This document shows, piece by piece, positions 6,266-12,111 of a DNA stretch of 13,958 bases (position 1 is the first letter of the stretch; each line of letters begins with the position of its first letter). The stretch covers positions 1 to 13,958 of the forward strand of contig JANXSE010000216.1 in the NCBI GenBank assembly GCA_025356695.1, given 5' to 3'. The DNA is from Betaproteobacteria bacterium. Lineage in GTDB: Bacteria; Pseudomonadota; Gammaproteobacteria; Burkholderiales; SG8-41. The notes under the pieces are model-generated. The model saw only the letters and a program-made list of their open reading frames with translations. It had not been told where the DNA came from and did not search any database. Position numbers and translations under genes: made by a program.

Positions 6266-7116
6266 TATTGAAACTCCGCGGTGGCGCTGAGCGACAGCGC
6301 GCCCTGGTCGTCGAGCGTCCACAGTTTCGCGGATTTGCCGTCGGCCGACGGTTCGCCGCAGACGGCAATCGGGCGGTTGACGAACATCGGTCGCACGTTG
6401 CGCGAGGCCACGAATTTCAGCGGGGTTTTTGCATGCGCGTGCGCCAGCTCGAACACCAGCAGCGTGGTGAGGCCACCGTTCATCACGCGCTCGGGGTAGC
6501 CCTCGGTCTGCGTCACATACGGATGATCGTAATGGATGCGGTGGCCGTTGAAGGTCAGCGCCGAATAACGGAACAGCATGACCGGATCGGGTGTGACGGT
6601 CTTCGTCCATACCGCCGTGCCGGGTGCGGGTTGCGGTTCGGGCGGCGGCGCGCCTTTCGCCGGTTCTTCGCGATAGACGATGTCCTGCTCTTCGGTGATC
6701 GCCACGCCGCGCGGGCTGAGCATGTCGGTCTTCACCGTCACAAACACCATCTGGCCGGTGCGGCCGGTTTTCGGCATCACGCTCATGATGGTCGATTCGC
6801 GTTTGACTTCATCACCCACCAGCAGCGGATGGTGAATCGTGATGCGCTTGCCGGCGAACATGCGGCGCGGCAGCGGCACCGGCGGCAGAAAATCGCCGCG
6901 CTCGGGGTGGCCGTCTTTGCCGACCTGCGAATGGCGCACCACGCGCGGAAACAGGATCGAATGCCAGCCCAATGGCAGCGCGTCGCCGAACTTCGGCATC
7001 GGGTCATCGCGGTCAAGCGTTGCTGCCAGCCGGTGCACCGACGGGATCGTCACGTAATCGATGTCGGTTTCTTTCTGACCGATCCACTCTTTCAACTTTT
7101 CAAGATCCTGCGTCAA
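6265..7116 (-). CDS. MaoC-like enoyl-CoA hydratase (mesaconyl/itaconyl-CoA hydratase type)
   Basis: A 283-residue double hot-dog protein. The N-terminal FAS1-like half (about 10-150) is followed by a Pro-rich linker (155-167) and the C-terminal half with the signature FRYSALTFNGHRIHYD (182-197), including N190, H192, H195 and D197. This is the hydratase-2 motif of the HTD2/Meh group. The family adds water to 2-enoyl-CoA thioesters; close members act on mesaconyl-C4-CoA, 3-methylfumaryl-CoA or itaconyl-CoA. The start is TTG at 7116, since no in-frame ATG lies nearby and AGGAG (7125-7129) is 8 nt upstream. Its TAA overlaps the ATG of the CoA-transferase, implying translational coupling and a shared pathway. 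The exact substrate cannot be read from sequence. Confidence 0.9.
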   Translation of the reverse strand: MTQDLEKLKEWIGQKETDIDYVTIPSVHRLAATLDRDDPMPKFGDALPLGWHSILFPRVVRHSQVGKDGHPERGDFLPPVPLPRRMFAGKRITIHHPLLVGDEVKRESTIMSVMPKTGRTGQMVFVTVKTDMLSPRGVAITEEQDIVYREEPAKGAPPPEPQPAPGTAVWTKTVTPDPVMLFRYSALTFNGHRIHYDHPYVTQTEGYPERVMNGGLTTLLVFELAHAHAKTPLKFVASRNVRPMFVNRPIAVCGEPSADGKSAKLWTLDDQGALSLSATAEFQ

Positions 7117-7124
7117 GGCACGTG

Positions 7125-7129
7125 CTCCT
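7125..7129 (-). promoter_or_regulatory. Shine-Dalgarno site for the TTG start of the hydratase gene
   Basis: AGGAG on the minus strand, 8 nt before TTG at 7116-7114. This supports the non-ATG start, since the only nearby ATG (7133) is in another frame and opens just six codons. Confidence 0.6.
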
Positions 7130-7146
7130 GCATGAATGTGAGGGGG

Positions 7147-7214
7147 CGCGCCGTTGCGGCGCGGAGGCGTGATTTTACAACTTCGCGCGGTGGATTTGCC
7201 GCCGTTGCGGCGCG
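7147..7214. repeat. Two short GC-rich hairpins sharing a 14-nt direct repeat
   Basis: GCCGTTGCGGCGCG occurs at 7150-7163 and again at 7201-7214 in the 100-nt gap between the hydratase and Bug genes. Each copy folds into a small hairpin with a TTG loop on the plus strand (7-bp stem 7147-7153/7157-7163; 5-bp stem 7200-7204/7208-7212). Twelve bases of the same sequence recur at 9327-9338. They could slow or partly terminate transcription after the Bug pair, but no U-tract follows. Confidence 0.4.
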
Positions 7215-7216
7215 AC

Positions 7217-8167
7217 TCAATCGATCTTGATGCCGGCTTCCTTGACGACTTTCGCCCACTTTGCCAGATCGCTTTTCAGAAACGCGGTGAACTCGGCTGC
7301 CGAATTGCCGACCAGTTCCGAACCTTCGGCGACGAGTTTGTCGCGTACATCGGGGTACTGCAGCGCGCGCGCGAACGCCGTGTTGAGTCTGGCGACGATG
7401 GGGGCGGGCAGTTTCGCCGGTGCTGTCAGGCCGAACCAGTTCAATACTTCAAAGCCGGGCAGGCCGGACTCGGCCACCGTTGGCGCCTCAGGCAGCGAAG
7501 CAGCGCGCTTCGCGCTCGTTACCGCCAGCGCTTTGAGACGCCCGCCTTTCAGCAGCGCCTGCGTGGTGATCTGCGAGGCGAATTGATAGGCGAGGTTGCC
7601 GGCGGCAACGTCGATCGATGCGGGGGCGGCGCCCTTGTGCGGAATATGCACGACGTTGATCCCGGCCATCATGCGAAACAGTTCGCCCGACATATGGCCG
7701 CCGCTGCCGACACCGGCCGAGCCGTAGTTGAGCGGTTTGATTTTCGACAGGGCGATCAATTCGCGCACCGAGTTCACGCCGAGCGAGGGCGCCACCACCA
7801 GCAACAGCGGCGACGACGTCAACATGGTGATGTGGGAAAAATCGCCGATCGGATCGTAGGGCAGCTTCTGCAGGCTCGCGTTGGCGGTGTGCGTCGTATA
7901 CAGCATGCCGATGGTGTAGCCGTCGGCGGGCGCCTTTGCCACCATGTCAGTGCCGATCACGCTGCCGGCGCCGGGCCGGTTGTCGAGAATCAGCTGTTTG
8001 CCGAACTGCTCGACGACTTTCTGCGCGGTGAGGCGCGCCAGCACATCGGTGGTGGCGCCCGTCGCCGAGGGCACGATGAAGCGGATCGGCCGCGCCGGGT
8101 AATCCTGCGCAGCGGCGATGTTGATGCCGGCGGCGCAGGCCAGCGCCACGACAACAGCTGGGCGCAT
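7217..8167 (-). CDS. Bug/TctC-family receptor, second gene of an overlapping pair
   Basis: A 316-residue periplasmic binding protein. It has a signal peptide (MRPAVVVALACAAG core, cleavage near residue 20), the YPARPIRFIVP opening, D41 in TTDVLARL, APADGYT near residue 80, and HIPHKGAAP in the second lobe. The ligand-loop segment reads PSATGATTD instead of the usual PF.PGG..D, suggesting a changed pocket. The start is taken as the ATG at 8167, which shares bases with the TGA of the upstream Bug gene (TGATG); the open frame continues 14 codons upstream (to 8209) but lacks a signal-peptide start there. Coupled translation with a second receptor gene is unusual. No permease subunits are nearby. 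Ligand unknown. Confidence 0.92.
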   Translation of the reverse strand: MRPAVVVALACAAGINIAAAQDYPARPIRFIVPSATGATTDVLARLTAQKVVEQFGKQLILDNRPGAGSVIGTDMVAKAPADGYTIGMLYTTHTANASLQKLPYDPIGDFSHITMLTSSPLLLVVAPSLGVNSVRELIALSKIKPLNYGSAGVGSGGHMSGELFRMMAGINVVHIPHKGAAPASIDVAAGNLAYQFASQITTQALLKGGRLKALAVTSAKRAASLPEAPTVAESGLPGFEVLNWFGLTAPAKLPAPIVARLNTAFARALQYPDVRDKLVAEGSELVGNSAAEFTAFLKSDLAKWAKVVKEAGIKID

Positions 8168-9129
8168 CAATCGGCCTTCGCGCCCGAGGCCTTCACCGCG
8201 GCACCCCATTTGGCGATTTCCACTTTGATGTAGGCGGCGAAATGCTCGCGCGTGTCGCCCACCGGTGTGAAGGCCAGCGTGTTGAGTTTTTCTTTCACAT
8301 CGGCCTCACCGAGGATGCGCACCATTTCGGCATTGAGCTTGTTGAGGATTGCCGCGGGGGTTTTTGCCGGTGCCGCGATGCCGATCCAGCCGACGGCTTC
8401 AAAGCCGGTGTAGCCCGATTCGGCGATCGTCGGCAGATCGGGCAAAAATGCCGAGCGTTGCAGCGTCGCGATGCCGAGCCCGCGCAGGCGGCCCGATTTG
8501 ATGTGCGGCAGTGTCGCCGGAATCGCATCGAACATCATCGGCACCTGGCCGCCGATGATCTGCGTGTGCGCATCGGCGCTGCCCTTGAACGGCACGTGGT
8601 TCAACTTGATGCCGGCGACGGCGGCGAACATCTCGGTGGTCAGATGGCTGGTCGAGCCGCTGCCGAGCGAGGCGAAATTGATGCTGCCCGGTTTGCCCTT
8701 GGCCGCGGCGACGAACTCTTTCACCGTTTTGTAGCTCTCGGCGGGGCTCACCACCAGCGTCTGCGGCGTTAAACCCAGGTTCGCGATCGGCGCGAAATCG
8801 TTGATCGCATCGTAGGGCAGTTTCGAGTACAGCGTCGGGTTGATGCCGAAGGCGCTCGATACCGCCATCGTCAAGGTATAACCATCGGGTGCGGCCTTCG
8901 CGCCCAGTTCGGTGCCGACCACCGCGCCCGCCCCCGGCTTGTTATCGACGACCACCTGTTGGTTCCAGTGGTCGCTCATCTTCGCCGCGATCAAACGCGC
9001 CAGCACGTCGGTCGAGGTGCCCGGCGTGAATTGCACGATGATGCGGATCGGTTTGGCGGGAAATTCACTGGCGGCGGCGGATGTGACGCACGCGGCAAGA
9101 ACCAGTGCGATGGCGTGACGCAGTTTCAT
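8167..9129 (-). CDS. Bug/TctC-family receptor, first gene of an overlapping pair
   Basis: A 320-residue binding protein starting MKLRHAIALV with a Sec signal (cleavage near SAAA, residue 20), then FPAKPIRIIVQF, D41 in STDVLARL, AAPDGYT and HVPFKGSAD. The start is the ATG at 9129: the perfect GGAGG (9137-9141) lies 7 nt upstream of it but only 1 nt from the ATG at 9135. The open frame runs further upstream to 9237 without a signal-like sequence. Like the next receptor it has a variant ligand loop (QFTPGTSTD). It is the first gene of the minus-strand series and is divergent from the His-rich protein gene, so the promoter should lie in 9130-9388. It shares TDVLARL and overall layout with its neighbour and probably arose by an old tandem duplication. 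Confidence 0.93.
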   Translation of the reverse strand: MKLRHAIALVLAACVTSAAASEFPAKPIRIIVQFTPGTSTDVLARLIAAKMSDHWNQQVVVDNKPGAGAVVGTELGAKAAPDGYTLTMAVSSAFGINPTLYSKLPYDAINDFAPIANLGLTPQTLVVSPAESYKTVKEFVAAAKGKPGSINFASLGSGSTSHLTTEMFAAVAGIKLNHVPFKGSADAHTQIIGGQVPMMFDAIPATLPHIKSGRLRGLGIATLQRSAFLPDLPTIAESGYTGFEAVGWIGIAAPAKTPAAILNKLNAEMVRILGEADVKEKLNTLAFTPVGDTREHFAAYIKVEIAKWGAAVKASGAKAD

Positions 9130-9136
9130 GACCATT

Positions 9137-9141
9137 CCTCC
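9137..9141 (-). promoter_or_regulatory. Shine-Dalgarno site deciding the start at 9129
   Basis: GGAGG on the minus strand. Its distance is 7 nt to the ATG at 9129 and 1 nt to the ATG at 9135, which favours the shorter product MKLRH. Confidence 0.65.
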
Positions 9142-9151
9142 GGCAGAATTA

Positions 9152-9179
9152 ATTTTTGTGCATTGGTCGGCGATAACAA
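9152..9179 (-). promoter_or_regulatory. Weak sigma70-like promoter candidate for the minus-strand series
   Basis: On the minus strand TTGTTA (9174-9179) is followed after 16 nt by AAAAAT (9152-9157); each matches the consensus at four of six positions. Its place just before the first Bug gene is suitable, but the leader would be very short. Treat as a guess. Confidence 0.2.
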
Positions 9180-9275
9180 CAGACCCGTCCGGCCTGCAAA
9201 CGGAACTGGAACGCCATATTAGACCTCTCCGCCGCAAATGGCACCGTCGCCGCTGCGTATCACCGCATCACGCTG

Positions 9276-9310
9276 TGTAACAAATCTGTAAGCGCTGTAA
9301 TGGCGTGTAA
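9276..9310 (+). promoter_or_regulatory. Four phased TGTAA direct repeats, probable response-regulator binding array
   Basis: TGTAA occurs at 9276, 9287, 9296 and 9306, so spacing is 11, 9 and 10 bp and all copies face the same side of the helix in the same orientation. Tandem half-sites at one helical turn are the usual DNA target of OmpR/PhoB-type winged-helix response regulators. The array lies 79 nt upstream of the His-rich protein start and 147 nt from the divergent Bug gene. TAGGCT at 9339 is a weak -10 candidate. The regulator is not in the window and I do not name one. Confidence 0.55.
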
Positions 9311-9388
9311 GAGTGCTCGCCGCCGGCGTTGCGGCGCGTAGGCTGTGCCTTGTGCGGTGGACTGTCACCGCGTTACGAGGAGAACACC

Positions 9389-9607
9389 ATGTTTGCCAAT
9401 CGCACGTTCGCAAAAAGCCTGACGGCGCTGGCCGTCGCCGCGGCACTCGGCCTTTCGGTGTCGGCGGCACAGGCGCGTGACTTCGACCATCGCGGCGGTC
9501 ACGGCTTTCAACAAACGCAACACCACGGCAGCTCGCGTCACGGCCACCGCAGCGAGCATCATCGCGGCCACAGCCATCATGGCGGCAGGCACGACGGTCG
9601 TCGTTAG
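9389..9607 (+). CDS. Small exported histidine-rich protein
   Basis: A 72-residue protein with a signal peptide (MFANRTFAKS, Ala/Leu core, AQA cleavage at residue 29). The mature 43 residues contain 12 His and 8 Arg but no Cys, many of them as HH or HGH pairs. Such a composition suggests binding of Ni, Zn, Cu or another metal in the periplasm, or simply a disordered basic peptide. The start is the ATG at 9389, with AGGAG 7 nt upstream; an upstream in-frame ATG at 9329 would put 20 non-signal residues in front. A lipoprotein gene follows 3 nt after the stop, so the two are probably co-transcribed, and phased TGTAA repeats upstream suggest two-component control. I do not recognise a named family. 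Confidence 0.75.
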   Translation: MFANRTFAKSLTALAVAAALGLSVSAAQARDFDHRGGHGFQQTQHHGSSRHGHRSEHHRGHSHHGGRHDGRR

Positions 9608-9610
9608 ACG

Positions 9611-9829
9611 ATGCGTGTTGTTGCAGCAATGACGAGGGCGGGCGGTGCAATGGCACTGCCCGTCTTCGTCGCTCTGTTGCAGGGCTGCTCGGTGGTGGCT
9701 GTCACCGATGCCGCCGTCAGCACCGGCGCCACTGTCGTCAAAGTCGGCGCCAACGTGGTGGGGGCGGGTGTGGACGTTGCCCGCGCCGGCGTCAGGGCGG
9801 TGGCGAACAGCGTCGAGCGCAGCAAATAA
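9611..9829 (+). CDS. Small lipoprotein
   Basis: A 72-residue protein with a lipobox LQGC (residues 23-26; lipidated Cys at 26) after a hydrophobic stretch. The mature part is Val/Ala/Gly-rich and alternating (TDAAVSTGATVVKVGANVVG), which suggests an amphipathic or membrane-lying segment, ending in a basic tail RSK. It resembles short uncharacterised lipoproteins of beta- and gammaproteobacteria with a CSVV..V.DAAV pattern after the lipobox. The ATG at 9611 lacks a Shine-Dalgarno site but lies 3 nt after the stop of the His-rich gene, so translation may be coupled; M7 and M14 are alternatives that also keep the lipobox. Function unknown; a role in the envelope with its partner is an inference. 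Confidence 0.7.
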   Translation: MRVVAAMTRAGGAMALPVFVALLQGCSVVAVTDAAVSTGATVVKVGANVVGAGVDVARAGVRAVANSVERSK

Positions 9830-9881
9830 CGCGCGCCGCCTGCCGCGGTCGCCAACACAAAAATTTTGCTCCTGATCAATT

Positions 9882-9902
9882 CGGGCGGCCGGCTTCCGCC
9901 CG
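9882..9902. terminator. Possible hairpin terminator after the lipoprotein gene
   Basis: A perfect 7-bp stem with a 7-nt loop lies 53 nt after the lipoprotein stop. It lacks a T-run on the plus strand, so it is at best a weak or Rho-assisted end. Confidence 0.3.
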
Positions 9903-10115
9903 CACGCGCGCGCCCGCATCTGGTGCTTGCATCCGTACAGCATCGTCGTAGAATGGCCGTGCTCGAAGGAGGTGGTAGCCGGGCAAGGGAGGCGGCGAAT
10001 AATTAAAACGATGCCGTTGTGTCCGGTGCAATAGGCAAGTTCAGTGCAGGCGGCGGTCGAAACACTCGGCCGTCGCCTCGCCTGTTAAAGCAGCGCCGCA
10101 TGCGGCGCGCACATC

Positions 10116-10120
10116 GGGAG
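10116..10120 (+). promoter_or_regulatory. Shine-Dalgarno site that favours a TTG start
   Basis: GGGAG, 6 nt before TTG at 10127. It places the start exactly at the n-region of a signal peptide (MKTFLVALFA). Confidence 0.6.
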
Positions 10121-10126
10121 AAAACC

Positions 10127-11065
10127 TTGAAAACATTTTTGGTCGCTTTGTTTGCGGCGGTTTTGTCGTGCGCCGCCGCTGCGCAGCAGCCCGATTTCAA
10201 AGTCACCTTGCTTGGCACCGGTAGCCCGCCGCCGGTGCTAAAGCGCTTCGGCCCCGCGGTACTGGTGCAGGCCGGCAAGGAAACCCTGTTGATCGACTGT
10301 GGCCGCGGTTGCACGCAGCGCCTGGCACAGGCCGGCGTCAAACTCGGTGCCGTCGACGCGCTTTTCATCACGCATTTGCATTCCGATCATGTGGTCGGCA
10401 TTCCCGACCTGTGGCTCACCGGCTGGCTCGATTCGCCGTTCGGCACGCGCACGCAGCCGCTGAAAGTGTGGGGCCCGGCCGGCACCCGGTCGATGATGGA
10501 GAGCATGCAGAAAACTTTTCAGTGGGACGTCGATACGCGGGTCGCCGATCAAAACCTGTCGCGCAGCGCCGCCGGCATCAATGCCACCGAGATGGCCGCC
10601 GGCGTGGTCTACGAGCGCAACGGCGTCAAGGTCAGCGCCATCGAAGTCGATCACGGCGAACTGATCAAACCCGCATTCGGTTTCCGCATTGATTACGACG
10701 GCCGTTCGGTCGTCATCTCCGGCGACACACGTTTCAGCGAAAACCTGATCAAACACGCCGCCGGCGTCGATCTGCTGGTGCATCAGGTGGCGATGGCGAA
10801 AGAAGAGCTGCTCGCCAAATCCGAACGCGTGCGTACCATCCTTGCCCACCACACCAAACCGCAGGAGGCCGGCAGCGCATTTGCACGCGCCAAACCCAAA
10901 CTCGCCGTCTATTATCACTTTGTCCTGCAGGGCGACCCCACGGTGCCTGCGCCGACGGAAAAAGACGTCGAAGACGCGACGCGCAGCACCTACGCCGGCC
11001 CGCTGGTGCTCGGTGAAGACATGATGGTGTTTGTGATTGGCAAAGACGGCGTGACAAAGCAATAA
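10127..11065 (+). CDS. Exported RNase Z-like metallo-beta-lactamase-fold hydrolase
   Basis: A 312-residue protein when started at TTG 10127. This gives a clean signal peptide (MKTFLVALFAAVLSCAAAAQ), and the start has GGGAG 6 nt upstream; the open frame reaches back to 10019 with a basic, non-signal extension. The MBL domain starts with VTLLGTGSP, an opening shared by the RNase Z/ElaC branch, then LIDCG (55-59), the zinc motif THLHSDH (H83, H85, D87, H88), H176 in VDHG, D200 in SGDT and H241/H242 in AHHTK, with YYHF (H264) as another late His. Two metal ions and hydrolysis are expected. A signal peptide argues against tRNA processing; a periplasmic esterase, lactonase or sulfatase-like activity is more likely. 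The SMP-30 gene follows after 32 nt. Confidence 0.87.
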   Translation: MKTFLVALFAAVLSCAAAAQQPDFKVTLLGTGSPPPVLKRFGPAVLVQAGKETLLIDCGRGCTQRLAQAGVKLGAVDALFITHLHSDHVVGIPDLWLTGWLDSPFGTRTQPLKVWGPAGTRSMMESMQKTFQWDVDTRVADQNLSRSAAGINATEMAAGVVYERNGVKVSAIEVDHGELIKPAFGFRIDYDGRSVVISGDTRFSENLIKHAAGVDLLVHQVAMAKEELLAKSERVRTILAHHTKPQEAGSAFARAKPKLAVYYHFVLQGDPTVPAPTEKDVEDATRSTYAGPLVLGEDMMVFVIGKDGVTKQ

Positions 11066-11097
11066 TCCGGTTCGCCCAACTTTGAAGTGGAACAATC

Positions 11098-12000
11098 ATG
11101 CAATGGAATTTCGAACTTCTCGTCAAACCCGGCGACGTGCCGCTCACCGAAGGCCCCGTCTGGGACGGCGAGTTTCTGTTCTTCACGCACATACAAGCCA
11201 GCCGCATCATGCGTTACGACCCGAAGTCGGGCGCCATCACCGTGGCGCGCGAAGGCACCAACCGCACCAACGGGCTGGCGCACGACGCTGCCGGCAAACT
11301 CTACGGCTGCTGCTCGGGCGGGCGTTCGATTCTGCGTTTTGACGCCGATGGCAAAAACACCGTCCTCTGCGACAACTTCGAAGGCAAGCGCCTCAACACG
11401 CCGAACGATCTTGCCATCGACCGCCGTGGCCGCATCTGGTTTACCAACCCGGTCAACAGCGGCAACTGGGACAAGGGCTCGACGATGGAAGTCGATCACC
11501 AATCGGTGTTCCGTCTCGACCCGCAGGCCGACGGCAAAGTCACCATCACGCGCGTCACTTTCGACACCACCATGCCCAACGGCATTCTCGTTTCACCGGA
11601 CAACCACACGCTCTACGTTGCCGAAAGCGGTTACGCGAAAGACATCCCGCGCGAGCTGCGCGCTTACCCGATCAAAGAAGACGGCAGTCTCGGCGCCTAC
11701 AACACGCTGTTCACCTGGGGCGCGGATGCGCGCGGCGTGCATCGCGGCATCGACGGCATGTGTCTCGACCGCGACGGCAATATCGTTGCCACCAACGGCT
11801 GGGAAGTCAGCGGCCCCGGCCCCATGATCACCGTCTTCGCACCGAGCGGCCGCGTGCTCGAAACGCATCCGGTGCCGGCAATCCGCCCGACCAACTGTTG
11901 CTTCGGCGGCGCCGACATGACCACACTCTTTGTCACCACCACGCAGGGCCATTTCTTCAAAGCGAAAACCAATCGCGTCGGCTGGGCGATGTATCCGTAA
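11098..12000 (+). CDS. SMP-30/gluconolactonase-family (beta-propeller) protein
   Basis: A 300-residue protein with the family's six-bladed propeller signatures. The metal ligands are visible: E18 in LTEGPVW, N103 in NTPNDLAID, N161 in MPNGILVSPD and D219 in GIDGMCLD. The length is normal. It has no signal peptide, so it should be cytoplasmic. Family members hydrolyse sugar or aliphatic lactones, using one divalent metal ion. The start is the ATG at 11098, preceded by only a weak GTGGA. It is probably co-transcribed with the MBL-fold hydrolase upstream, and the substrate-binding-like gene follows after about 110 nt. A lactone step in a sugar acid pathway is plausible but the substrate is not visible. 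The sequence has an unusual double Cys pair (C71-C72 and C267-C268). Confidence 0.9.
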   Translation: MQWNFELLVKPGDVPLTEGPVWDGEFLFFTHIQASRIMRYDPKSGAITVAREGTNRTNGLAHDAAGKLYGCCSGGRSILRFDADGKNTVLCDNFEGKRLNTPNDLAIDRRGRIWFTNPVNSGNWDKGSTMEVDHQSVFRLDPQADGKVTITRVTFDTTMPNGILVSPDNHTLYVAESGYAKDIPRELRAYPIKEDGSLGAYNTLFTWGADARGVHRGIDGMCLDRDGNIVATNGWEVSGPGPMITVFAPSGRVLETHPVPAIRPTNCCFGGADMTTLFVTTTQGHFFKAKTNRVGWAMYP

Positions 12001-12111
12001 ACCCCCACCGACACATTCCCTTTCCTCACATCACTCTGTCCGTCGAGAGCTGAAATTTTGATTTCTGTGCCCGCCAATTCGCAGGAAATGTACGGCGGAG
12101 GCTGGGGCTAT

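Larger units (their letters stand above)
9830..10126 (+). other. Intergenic stretch without a convincing gene
   Basis: This gap of almost 300 nt holds a 7-bp perfect hairpin (CGGGCGG 9882-9888 / CCGCCCG 9896-9902) that might end the lipoprotein transcript although no U-tract follows. It also holds a very strong Shine-Dalgarno-like AAGGAGGTGG (9966-9975) with no proper reading frame behind it, and an AT-rich AATAATTAAAA (9998-10008) that could be part of a promoter for the next gene. Short frames of 7-16 codons occur and are not supported. Confidence 0.4.

Noticed and set aside
6266..6610. 115-codon upstream extension of the CoA-transferase frame
   Set aside because: It runs through the hydratase gene in another frame, has low-complexity Arg-rich composition, and the ATG at 6265 has a Shine-Dalgarno site and family-conserved N-terminus.
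7113..7133. Six-codon leader frame (MQEHVP) whose stop overlaps the hydratase TTG
   Set aside because: It has no ribosome-binding site of its own; the overlap is probably chance.
8168..8209. 14-codon upstream extension of the second Bug gene
   Set aside because: The ATG at 8167 gives a proper signal peptide and a TGATG junction.
9219..9943. Minus-strand frames opposite the His-rich and lipoprotein genes
   Set aside because: Arg/Ala/Thr-rich products without a Shine-Dalgarno site; the plus-strand genes have clear signal peptides and spacing.
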